From the NCBI GenBank assembly GCA_021286885.1, contig JAJTBM010000209.1, positions 1 to 5,878 of the forward strand: a stretch of DNA of 5,878 nt. The letters run 5' to 3'. This document shows positions 1-5,632 of the stretch, piece after piece. The notes beneath the pieces were generated by a model. That model was not told where the DNA came from. It ran no database searches and worked only from the letters and a program-made list of their open reading frames with translations. Position numbers and translations under genes: made by a program. This DNA comes from Rhodocyclales bacterium (GTDB lineage: Bacteria > Pseudomonadota > Gammaproteobacteria > Burkholderiales > Rhodocyclaceae). The first letter of the stretch is position 1. Every line of letters begins with the position of its first letter.

Positions 1-344
1 GTGCCCCCTTCAAACACCATGCGCTCGGAGCTGAAGCTGATCTGCTGGAATTCATCCGTATTGAAGAACCCTTCGCCGCGCATGTTCTCGTTCCACTTGG
101 CAAAGCCCATGTCGATGGAGGTCGGATCGATCTGCACCTTCACGCTGCCACGCTGGGCGGCCCGATCCAGGGTGATCTGGCCGCTGGTCTTGGTGAAGCG
201 GCCACGCTGGGTCGAGTAGCCCAGGTGATCCACCTCGAAAAGCGGAAAGGTGTGGTTGCCGTCGATGGTGTAGTTCACCGGCTCGGCCTGGGCGAGGGCG
301 GGCAGGCAGGCCAGCAGCAGGGCGGGCAGCAGGGAGGGGCGCAT
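1..344 (-). CDS. YceI family periplasmic protein, 3' end beyond the window
   Basis: The first 114 codons are present; the gene runs off the left edge. The ATG at 344-342 follows a good ribosome binding site (AAGGAGA, about 5 nt upstream). Residues 1-20 form a signal peptide (MRPSLLPALLLACLPALAQA, cleavage before EPVNY), so the product is exported. The mature part shows the YceI lipocalin-like pattern: a start resembling YTIDGNHTFPLFEVDHLGYS, then GRFTKTSGQITLD, then a strand with PTSIDMG and the block FFNTDEFQQISFSSE. YceI proteins are small periplasmic beta-barrels; some bind polyisoprenoid lipids, and their physiological roles vary or are unclear. The gene lies downstream of ubiK on the same strand, separated by an intrinsic terminator, so it probably has its own promoter in 345-420, although no clear -35/-10 is visible there. 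Family assignment is confident; ligand and role are unknown. Confidence 0.88.
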   Translation of the reverse strand, partial: MRPSLLPALLLACLPALAQAEPVNYTIDGNHTFPLFEVDHLGYSTQRGRFTKTSGQITLDRAAQRGSVKVQIDPTSIDMGFAKWNENMRGEGFFNTDEFQQISFSSERMVFEGG

Positions 345-420
345 GGTGTCTCCTTGGGGTGTTGTGGTCATGCGTATGGGGCTCGGGGGCGGCTCGCAAG
401 CCGGACCCCAGCCATGAATG

Positions 421-442
421 AAAAAGGGCGCCGTAGCGCCCC
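421..442 (-). terminator. Intrinsic terminator after ubiK
   Basis: Read on the minus strand, a 6-bp GC stem (436-441 with 426-431, GGGCGC/GCGCCC) with a TACG loop, extendable by one G-U pair, is followed by five T residues (425-421). It begins about 20 nt after the ubiK stop codon and separates ubiK from the yceI-like gene. Confidence 0.75.
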
Positions 443-461
443 TGTGCAGCAAACCACCGGC

Positions 462-722
462 TTAGCCGCCGCTGATGGGCGGGCGGCGGGCCATTTCGGC
501 TTCCAGCTGGATCACGCGCTGCTCGAGTTCAGCCAGTCTGGCTTGGGCCCGGGCAAGCACTTCGCCCTGGATTTCGAATTCGTCCCGGGTCACCAGATCA
601 AGGCGCGAGAGGCCGCTGGTGAGCAGGGCGCGGGCATTCTTTTCCAGGTCCCGGGCAGGGCTGTTGGCCAGCAGTTCGGAAACCTTGGCACCGATTTCAT
701 CGAGGATCTTGGGATTGGTCAT
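462..722 (-). CDS. ubiK: UbiK (YqiC/BMFP family) ubiquinone biosynthesis accessory factor
   Basis: The product is a short acidic protein of 86 residues starting MTNPKILDEIGAKVSELL. In the family UbiK is a membrane-associating helper of the aerobic ubiquinone biosynthesis complex, known to partner UbiJ in enterobacteria. The sequence shows an amphipathic N-terminal helix with the motif SPARDLEKNARALLTSGLSRLDLVTRDEFE (about residues 21-50), typical of the BMFP/DUF526 family. A C-terminal coiled coil follows (about 51-78, VLARAQARLAELEQRVIQLE), and the protein ends in a short Pro/Gly tail. The ATG at 722-720 is chosen over one seven codons upstream because a GGAG lies 7 nt before it and family members begin M-x-x-P/D-x. 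The gene diverges from the porin-glnK-amtB operon and shares its upstream region. A yqiC-type gene next to glnK-amtB is a recurring betaproteobacterial arrangement as I recall it. Confidence 0.9.
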   Translation of the reverse strand: MTNPKILDEIGAKVSELLANSPARDLEKNARALLTSGLSRLDLVTRDEFEIQGEVLARAQARLAELEQRVIQLEAEMARRPPISGG

Positions 723-771
723 GGGGGAACTCCGTGAGTTCAAACATCAAATGGACATTGCCCCAAGTTTA

Positions 772-799
772 GCACTGGGGGCATGCATCCCCCCAGTGC
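772..799. repeat. 28-bp near-perfect palindrome (GCACTGGGGG arms)
   Basis: The arms GCACTGGGGG (772-781) and CCCCCAGTGC (790-799) are exact inverted copies. The 8-base centre contains the palindrome ATGCAT (783-788), leaving a single mismatched pair (782/789). It lies 50 bp upstream of the ubiK start and about 150-180 bp upstream of the inferred sigma-54 start. No T-run follows on either strand, so it is not an intrinsic terminator. It could be an operator, a cruciform/hairpin element, or a degenerate extra NtrC site, because the outer ends GCACT/AGTGC resemble NtrC half-sites. Confidence 0.7.
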
Positions 800-805
800 A
801 CGCAC

Positions 806-820
806 GCACCAAATGGGCGC
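806..820 (+). promoter_or_regulatory. NtrC-like enhancer site 1
   Basis: GCACCAAATGGGCGC fits the dyad consensus of NtrC sites (GCAC-Y ... GGTGC, 15 bp core) with a mismatch in the right half. Its centre (813) is about 140 bp upstream of the start predicted from the sigma-54 promoter, the same distance as the distal strong NtrC site of enterobacterial glnA. It overlaps the next site by 2 bp. Confidence 0.55.
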
Positions 821-833
821 CCTCAAATGGTGC
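819..833 (+). promoter_or_regulatory. NtrC-like enhancer site 2
   Basis: GCCCTCAAATGGTGC matches the enterobacterial glnA site GCACTAAAATGGTGC at 13 of 15 positions, with a perfect right half (TGGTGC). It is centred at 826, about 127 bp upstream of the inferred start, sandwiched between sites 1 and 3. Because it overlaps site 1 by 2 bp, both may not be filled at once. Confidence 0.5.
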
Positions 834-836
834 GAA

Positions 837-851
837 GTACCAATCTGGTGC
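837..851 (+). promoter_or_regulatory. NtrC-like enhancer site 3
   Basis: GTACCAATCTGGTGC has a full TGGTGC right half and a left half differing from GCACC at one base. The centre (844) is about 109 bp upstream of the inferred transcription start and 31 bp (three helical turns) from site 1, so sites 1 and 3 face the same side of the DNA. Confidence 0.6.
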
Positions 852-926
852 GCCAGACGTTTTCTTACCCATGAAAGGAGTGCTGTATTACCGCGTAAAT
901 CTATGAAATTCAGCGTTTTAGAAAAC

Positions 927-941
927 TGGCACATGGTTTGC
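927..941 (+). promoter_or_regulatory. Sigma-54 (RpoN) -24/-12 promoter of the porin-glnK-amtB operon
   Basis: TGGCAC (927-932), 5-bp spacer ATGGT, TTGC (938-941) is an exact match to the core sigma-54 consensus TGGCAC-N5-TTGC, with the invariant GG and GC ten bases apart. Placing the GC at -12/-13 predicts transcription from about position 953, leaving a leader of about 68 nt before the porin ATG. Upstream NtrC-like sites complete the expected enhancer-dependent arrangement for nitrogen control. Confidence 0.92.
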
Positions 942-1020
942 TCAAAGCCATTCGGCTCCATTGATTGCAAGACCATTAAAAACCGTAGCTGCTGTTGTAG
1001 GACTATAAGGAGATAATCAC

Positions 1021-1839
1021 ATGCGCAAGACCGTCATCGCCTCTTCCATCGTTGCTGCTCTGGCCTCTGCTGCCCTGCTGCCCACCATCGCCCACGCGGA
1101 AGACGCACCTGCCGCCAGCCCCCTGACCGGCAACTTCACCCTGGCCACCGATTACCGTTTCCGTGGCATCTCCCAGACCAAGAAGGGCCCGGCCATTCAG
1201 GGCGGTATCGACTACGCCCACGAAAGCGGCTTCTATGTCGGCGTCTGGGGTTCCAACGTGAATAGCAGCGTCCAGTATGCCGGTGGTGCTGGTATGGAAA
1301 CCGATGTGTATGGCGGCTACCGTGGTGAGATCACCCCGGGCCTGGGTTTTGACGTTGGTTACCTGTACTACTACTACTCCGGCGCCAACATGTCCAAGGC
1401 CGGCGGCCCGGATCAGACCTACAACAACCAAGAAATCTACGGTTCCCTGTCCTATGAAGGCCTGACCGCCAAGGTTTCTTACGCCATTTCCGACTACTTC
1501 GGCCTGAGTGGCAAGACCTCCGGCTTCCTGAGCGGCCTGGCTGCCAACGGCGACTCCAAGGGCACCGTCTACTACGACCTGTCCTACAGCAAGGAGGTCG
1601 CCCCCAAGCTGACCCTGGCGGCCCATGTGGGTCACACCAGCTACCGCAACTACTCTGCCCTGGATTACACCGATTACAAGCTGGGTCTCACTTATGACGT
1701 GAATGGCTGGCTGTTGGGTGCAGCGTATGTCGGCAACACCGTGAAGTCTGAAGGCAAGCCCTTCTACACCTCTGCCGATACCGACGCCAAGGAACTGTGG
1801 AAGGACACCATCGTCCTGTCCGTCGGCAAGACTTTCTAA
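1021..1839 (+). CDS. TorF-family putative outer-membrane porin (Gcw_chp/TIGR02001 type)
   Basis: The product has 272 residues. Residues 1-26 are a signal peptide (MRKTVIAS...IAHA, cleavage before EDAP). After a short linker comes LATDYRFRGISQT (41-53), the recognisable start of the TorF/Gcw_chp family. The rest alternates aromatic and polar residues in short strands with Gly/Asn/Asp turns (for example DVGYLYYYYSGAN, KVSYAISDYFG, GTVYYDLSYS, LGLTYDVNGWLLGAAYVG) and ends in a C-terminal Phe (VGKTF), as outer-membrane beta-barrels do. The start is fixed by AAGGAGA 7 nt upstream and by the signal peptide. It is first in an NtrC/sigma-54 type operon with glnK and amtB, so it is inferred to admit a nitrogen-containing solute or ammonium across the outer membrane. 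The substrate is unknown for the family, and the porin role itself is a prediction. Confidence 0.85.
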   Translation: MRKTVIASSIVAALASAALLPTIAHAEDAPAASPLTGNFTLATDYRFRGISQTKKGPAIQGGIDYAHESGFYVGVWGSNVNSSVQYAGGAGMETDVYGGYRGEITPGLGFDVGYLYYYYSGANMSKAGGPDQTYNNQEIYGSLSYEGLTAKVSYAISDYFGLSGKTSGFLSGLAANGDSKGTVYYDLSYSKEVAPKLTLAAHVGHTSYRNYSALDYTDYKLGLTYDVNGWLLGAAYVGNTVKSEGKPFYTSADTDAKELWKDTIVLSVGKTF

Positions 1840-2262
<423 letters not shown>

Positions 2263-2276
2263 GAGGACGCCTCACC

Positions 2277-3791
2277 ATGAAAAAGTTCATCGCCGCACTG
2301 CTGGCCACGTGTTCGGTTGGCTTAGCGGGTTTTGCCGTGGCTCAGGAAAAGACTGAAGCCGCTCCCGCGCCGGCCCCCGCCGTGACCGCGACCGCCGAAG
2401 CCAAGGCCGAGGCCCCCGCTGCTGCGCCTGCAGCCGCGCCTGCCGCTGCAGCTCCCGCTGCCGAAGCAGCGCCCGCTCCGGTGCCCAACAAGGGCGACAA
2501 TGCCTGGCTGATGGTCTGCACCGCTCTGGTGATTCTGATGTCCATCCCCGGCCTGGCCCTGTTCTACGGTGGTCTGGTGCGTGCGAAGAACATGCTGTCC
2601 GTGCTGCTGCAAGTGTTCACCGTGTTCTCCCTGATCAGCGTCCTGTGGGTGCTGTTCGGTTACTCGGTGGCCTTTACCGAAGGCAATGCCTTCTTCGGCG
2701 GCCTGGACAAGGTGCTGCTGAAGGGCATCACCCCGGATTCCGTGGCGGCCACCTTCAGTAAGGGTGTGGTTGTCACTGAGTACATCTACGTGGCCTTCCA
2801 GGGAGCTTTCGCCGCGATCACCGTGGCCCTGATCCTGGGTGCCTTCGCTGAGCGGATCAAGTTCTCTGCCGTGCTGCTGTTCTCCGTGCTGTGGTTCATC
2901 TTCAGCTACCTGCCCGTGGCTCACATGGTCTGGTACTGGGCTGGCCCGGATGCCTACACCTCTGCCGAAGCGGCTGAGGCTGCCAATGCGACCGCTGGCT
3001 TCCTGTTCCAGAAGGGCGCCCTCGACTTCGCCGGCGGCACCGTGGTGCACATCAACGCCGCTGTGGCTGGCCTGGTGGGTGCCTTCTTGATTGGCAAGCG
3101 TGTTGGTTTCGGTCGCGAATCCTTCGCACCCCATAGCCTGACCCTGACCATCACCGGCGCTGCTCTGCTGTGGTTCGGCTGGTTCGGTTTCAACGCCGGT
3201 TCTGCCCTGGAAGCCAACGGCTCCGCCGCCTTGGCCTTCGTGAATACCTGGGTTGCCACCGCTGCTGCCACCATGTCCTGGCTGATCGCTGAATGGATCA
3301 TCAAGGGCAAGCCGTCTGGCCTGGGCGCTGCCTCCGGCGCTGTGGCGGGTCTGGTGGCCATCACCCCCGCTGCCGGTTTCGTGGGCCCCGTGGGCGCCAT
3401 CGTGATGGGTCTGCTGGCGGGTGTGGTCTGCCTGTGGGGCGTGAATGGCCTGAAGCGCATGCTGGGTGTGGATGACTCCCTGGATGTGTTCGGTGTGCAC
3501 GGTGTGGGCGGCATCCTGGGTGCCCTCCTGACCGGCGTGTTCGCCTCCCCCTCCCTGGGTGGTACCGGCATCTACGACTACGTGGCCAACAAGGTTGCCG
3601 ATGGCTACTCCATCGCTGACCAAGTGATCGTGCAAGCCACTGCGGTGGGTGTCACCATCGTCTGGTCTGCAGTCGTGGCCTTCATCGCCTACAAGCTGGT
3701 CGACATGTTCGTGGGCCTGCGTGTGCCGGAAGATGAAGAACGTGAAGGTCTGGACGTGACCTCCCACGGCGAAAGCGCCTACCACAGCTAA
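2277..3791 (+). CDS. amtB: Ammonium transporter AmtB with signal peptide and Ala/Pro-rich N-terminal linker
   Basis: The product has 504 residues and is a trimeric inner-membrane channel for ammonium. Residues 1-22 are a signal peptide (cleavage AVA before QEK). Residues about 24-70 are a low-complexity Ala/Pro/Glu linker, and the Amt core starts near NAWLMVCTALVILM (75 onward) with 11 predicted membrane helices. Landmark residues are all present: the FQGAF gate Phe178 (E. coli Phe107), Trp219 (Trp148), Asp250 in DFAGGTVVH (Asp160), twin histidines His258 and His408 (His168, His318), and Phe305 in WFGFNAGSA (Phe215). The C-terminal tail VGLRVPEDEEREGLDVTSHGESAY matches the cytoplasmic segment that couples subunits and contacts GlnK. 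The start follows AGAGGA, with 14 bp after the glnK stop, so the two are cotranscribed and probably translationally close. AmtB function is expected to be intact; only the long exported linker differs from E. coli AmtB. Confidence 0.97.
   Translation: MKKFIAALLATCSVGLAGFAVAQEKTEAAPAPAPAVTATAEAKAEAPAAAPAAAPAAAAPAAEAAPAPVPNKGDNAWLMVCTALVILMSIPGLALFYGGLVRAKNMLSVLLQVFTVFSLISVLWVLFGYSVAFTEGNAFFGGLDKVLLKGITPDSVAATFSKGVVVTEYIYVAFQGAFAAITVALILGAFAERIKFSAVLLFSVLWFIFSYLPVAHMVWYWAGPDAYTSAEAAEAANATAGFLFQKGALDFAGGTVVHINAAVAGLVGAFLIGKRVGFGRESFAPHSLTLTITGAALLWFGWFGFNAGSALEANGSAALAFVNTWVATAAATMSWLIAEWIIKGKPSGLGAASGAVAGLVAITPAAGFVGPVGAIVMGLLAGVVCLWGVNGLKRMLGVDDSLDVFGVHGVGGILGALLTGVFASPSLGGTGIYDYVANKVADGYSIADQVIVQATAVGVTIVWSAVVAFIAYKLVDMFVGLRVPEDEEREGLDVTSHGESAYHS
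2350..2490 (+). repeat. Low-complexity Ala/Pro-coding stretch in amtB
   Basis: Imperfect GCNCCN/GCTGCN-type triplet and hexamer repeats encode residues about 25-70 (runs such as EAPAAAPAAAPAAAAPAAEAAPAP). Such sequence can expand or contract by slippage. It encodes the predicted periplasmic linker ahead of the first core helix. Confidence 0.75.
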
Positions 3792-3834
3792 GCTGTTGTA
3801 ACGCTGCAGCTGTAGTCAGGTTGCTGTCGCAACA

Positions 3835-3871
3835 ACAAGGGGCGCCCTGCGGGGTGCCCCTTGTGTTTTTT
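3835..3871 (+). terminator. Strong intrinsic terminator of the porin-glnK-amtB operon
   Basis: A 13-bp stem (3835-3847 with 3852-3864, one G-U pair) capped by a TGCG tetraloop is followed, after one G, by six T residues (3866-3871). It starts 43 nt after the amtB stop codon. On the opposite strand no T-run follows the hairpin, so it should act on the plus strand only. A small extra inverted repeat (GTTGC-TGTC-GCAAC, 3820-3833) lies just upstream. Confidence 0.92.
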
Positions 3872-3896
3872 GGACGCTCAGTGGCTGGGCCTGGGC

Positions 3897-4502
3897 TCAG
3901 GCTTCAGCCGGCTGGTGTTCATCCAGCGGATCGAGCAATTGGCCGCGCAGCAGGGCGATGGGGCTGCGCCAGTAGATGTCGATGTTGTGGAAAGGATCGG
4001 TCACGATCTTGAAAGCCCAGGCCAGCCCCCAGGCCGGGCTGCGCAGCACGAAGAGTTGCAGGGTGCGCAGGGTGACGCCCGCGCAGGCGAGGCCCAGCCA
4101 CAGAAGGCCCAGCTTGTGGGCAAACGCGTCCTGGGCGTCCATCAGCCCGAACAGGTCGGGGCGGGCTGCCAGCAGCAGCGGAATCCCCAGCCACACGCCG
4201 ATCAGGATGCCCTTGCGCTGCATGTTGTAGCCGGCCTTGATGGATTCCTTGTGTTCGTAGGTGGTGTTGTGGATGGTGTCAAAGCCCCGGGGCTCAAAGA
4301 AGATGTGGCCCGACTGGCGACTCACCATGCCCACCAGCCAGCCCACCAGCCCCGCCAGGGCCGGGTCGGAGAACAGCAGCCCGTAGGCCACCAGAAAGCT
4401 GAGGGCGCTGATCAGATGCAGGGTCTGGTTGATCCGGCTCTGGTGGTAGTAGCGGTGATCGTCCCAGCGCAGGGTGCGGACTTTGGCAAGAAAATCGTTC
4501 AT
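3897..4502 (-). CDS. Unrecognised multi-pass membrane protein, distant Mpo1/DUF962-like pattern
   Basis: The product has 201 residues. Start ATG at 4502-4500, with GGGAG about 8 nt upstream. Four hydrophobic segments are visible, at about 28-44, 47-61, 98-113 and 130-150, with no signal peptide. Polar, His-rich motifs lie between them: HRYYHQSRINQTLHL (16-30), RQSGHIFFEP (62-71), HNTTYEHKESIKAGYNMQRK (78-97), and near the C-terminus DPFHNIDIYWRSP (169-181). The order H..H...N...H, hydrophobic hairpin, then (S)GHxxFE recalls the Mpo1/DUF962 family of iron-dependent 2-hydroxy fatty acid dioxygenases, but I cannot confirm this and the extra His motifs are not ones I know. It converges on amtB and has its own upstream region (4503-4649), so it need not be part of the nitrogen operon. 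It is clearly a real gene by codon pattern and motifs; its function is unassigned. Confidence 0.8.
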   Translation of the reverse strand: MNDFLAKVRTLRWDDHRYYHQSRINQTLHLISALSFLVAYGLLFSDPALAGLVGWLVGMVSRQSGHIFFEPRGFDTIHNTTYEHKESIKAGYNMQRKGILIGVWLGIPLLLAARPDLFGLMDAQDAFAHKLGLLWLGLACAGVTLRTLQLFVLRSPAWGLAWAFKIVTDPFHNIDIYWRSPIALLRGQLLDPLDEHQPAEA

Positions 4503-4555
4503 CGTGCAGGCTCCCGGTCATGAAGTTTGAACAGGAATGCAATGTGACGATCCCG

Positions 4556-4597
4556 CGTGACGCTTTGGTAATGAATCGGTTGCAGATTCGCGTCACG
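4556..4597. repeat. Interrupted inverted repeat CGTGACGC / GCGTCACG
   Basis: CGTGACGC (4556-4563) and GCGTCACG (4590-4597) are exact inverted copies 26 bp apart, upstream of the membrane-protein gene starting at 4502. A further TGACG lies at about 4545-4549. The two half-sites are about 34 bp apart centre to centre, near three helical turns, which would allow binding by a dimeric regulator. No regulator can be named. Confidence 0.4.
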
Positions 4598-4607
4598 GCA
4601 TTGGGGT

Positions 4608-4621
4608 TTGAGCCAGATCAA
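4608..4621. promoter_or_regulatory. FNR/ANR-like box upstream of the membrane-protein gene
   Basis: TTGAGCCAGATCAA fits the FNR-type consensus TTGAT-N4-ATCAA at 9 of 10 specified bases. It is centred 112 bp upstream of the minus-strand start codon at 4502. No convincing -10 element is visible at the distance expected for class II activation, so this is a suggestion of oxygen-responsive control only. Confidence 0.3.
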
Positions 4622-4649
4622 ACCGACGGCCCGGCAGTGGGCGCCCACG

Positions 4650-4673
4650 AAAAAGCCGGCACGGGGCCGGCTT
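4650..4673 (-). terminator. Intrinsic terminator after purU
   Basis: On the minus strand, AAGCCGGC (4673-4666), a 5-nt loop and GCCGGCTT (4660-4653) form an 8-bp stem whose 3' arm runs into five T residues (4654-4650). It lies 45 nt downstream of the purU stop and closes the thrH-purU transcript. Confidence 0.85.
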
Positions 4674-4717
4674 GATCGATATTGCGGTGTGGCGGTGTGG
4701 GCGTGGGGGCAGGGCGC

Positions 4718-5593
4718 TTAGCGGAACACCACCGTCTTGTTGCCATGCACCAGCACCCGGTCTTCCAGGTGGTAGCGCAGACCCCGGGCCAGCACGGCCT
4801 TTTCGATGTCCTTGCCGTAGCGTACCATGTCTTCCACCGAGTCGGAGTGGTCGATGCGGATCACGTCCTGCTCGACGATGGGGCCCTGATCCAGCTCGGC
4901 GGTCACGTAGTGGCAGGTGGCCCCGATCAGCTTCACGCCCTTGGCGTAGGCCTGGTGGTAGGGCTTGGCCCCCACGAAGCTGGGCAGGAAGCTGTGGTGG
5001 ATGTTGATGATCTTGCCCGGATGGGCGGCGCACAGTTCCGGCGACAGGATTTGCATGTAGCGGGCCAGCACCATGGTGTCGCCGTGGGACTCTTCAAACA
5101 GGCGCTGCACCTCGGCATAGGCCTGGGCCTTGTTGTCCGGGGTGACGGGCACATGGTGGAAGGGGATGCCGTGCCACTCCACGAAGCCCCGGAAGGTTTC
5201 GTGGTTGGAGATCACGCAGGGGATCTCGATGTCGAGTTCCTTGGACTGCCAGCGGGCGATCAGATCGTAGAGGCAGTGTTCCTGCTTGGACACCAGCAGT
5301 ACGACCCGCTTCTTGACCGCCGAATCGGTGATCTTCCAGTCCATCTCCAGTTCTTCGGCGATGGGGCGGAAGCGTTCCCGGAACTCGGTGAGCATGAAGG
5401 GCAGCGAGTCGGCGCGGATCTCGATGCGCATGAAGTAGCGCCCCCGGCTGGCCTGGTCGGCGGCCGGTTCGGCGTGCAGGGCGGTTTCGAGAATCCAGCC
5501 CTTGTGCTCGGCGATGAAGCCCGACACCTTGGCAACGATGCCGGTGCGGTCGGGACAGGAGGCGGAAAGGGTGTAGAAGCGTTCGCGGTGCAT
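4718..5593 (-). CDS. purU: Formyltetrahydrofolate deformylase PurU
   Basis: The product has 291 residues, close to the usual 280-290. It hydrolyses 10-formyl-tetrahydrofolate to formate and tetrahydrofolate, supplying formate to PurT and balancing one-carbon pools, in the cytoplasm. The N-terminal ACT domain (about 5-88, starting YTLSASCPDRTGIVAKVSGF) is followed by a formyltransferase-fold domain from about residue 95 (KKRVVLLVSKQEHCLYDLI). The catalytic set of the family is present: Asn197 and His199 in INIHHSFLPSF and Asp235 in ELDQGPIVEQDV. The ATG at 5593-5591 places the ACT domain at the usual distance from the N-terminus, but no good SD precedes it; a GC hairpin lies 10 nt upstream. 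The gene follows thrH by 39 bp on the same strand and probably shares its transcript. Confidence 0.96.
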   Translation of the reverse strand: MHRERFYTLSASCPDRTGIVAKVSGFIAEHKGWILETALHAEPAADQASRGRYFMRIEIRADSLPFMLTEFRERFRPIAEELEMDWKITDSAVKKRVVLLVSKQEHCLYDLIARWQSKELDIEIPCVISNHETFRGFVEWHGIPFHHVPVTPDNKAQAYAEVQRLFEESHGDTMVLARYMQILSPELCAAHPGKIINIHHSFLPSFVGAKPYHQAYAKGVKLIGATCHYVTAELDQGPIVEQDVIRIDHSDSVEDMVRYGKDIEKAVLARGLRYHLEDRVLVHGNKTVVFR

Positions 5594-5603
5594 GGCGTCG
5601 GAG

Positions 5604-5622
5604 GCCGGGCGCGGGGCCCGGC
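5604..5622 (-). other. GC hairpin in the thrH-purU gap, just upstream of purU start
   Basis: GCCGGGC (5604-5610) and GCCCGGC (5616-5622) pair over 7 GC pairs with a 5-nt loop. In mRNA it sits between the thrH stop and the purU ATG (10 nt before it), where an SD would normally be, and no SD-like purine run is seen. It may influence purU translation or mRNA stability; no T-run is present, so it is not a terminator. Confidence 0.5.
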
Positions 5623-5632
5623 GCAGGCAGGG

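Larger units (their letters stand above)
723..1020. promoter_or_regulatory. Divergent regulatory region between ubiK and the porin-glnK-amtB operon
   Basis: This 298-bp stretch holds no convincing gene. From left to right it contains the ubiK leader and SD, a 28-bp near-perfect palindrome (772-799), a cluster of NtrC-like sites (806-851), an AT-richer segment (about 855-926) where promoter DNA would have to loop, a sigma-54 promoter (927-941) and the porin leader with SD AAGGAGA at 1007-1013, 7 nt before the ATG. I looked for an IHF site between the enhancer cluster and the promoter and found no good match. No clear sigma-70 promoter for ubiK stands out; TAAACT preceded by TG on the minus strand near 765-770 is a weak extended -10 candidate only. 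Confidence 0.8.

Noticed and set aside
855..926. IHF site between the enhancers and the sigma-54 promoter
   Set aside because: The segment is AT-richer, but the best candidate near 897-910 fails the TTR part of the consensus, so no site is annotated.
740..1016. Small open frames in the ubiK-porin intergenic region
   Set aside because: They run across the palindrome, enhancer sites and sigma-54 promoter, lack SD sites and show no protein-like composition.
2322..3785. Long open frame of 487 codons on the minus strand opposite amtB
   Set aside because: It mirrors almost the whole of amtB; the His/Gln/Gly-rich translation has no domain pattern and no SD. It is a codon-bias shadow.
3835..3864. 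Bidirectional terminator also serving the convergent membrane-protein gene
   Set aside because: On the minus strand the stem is followed by TGTTGCG with no T-run, so intrinsic termination in that direction is not supported.
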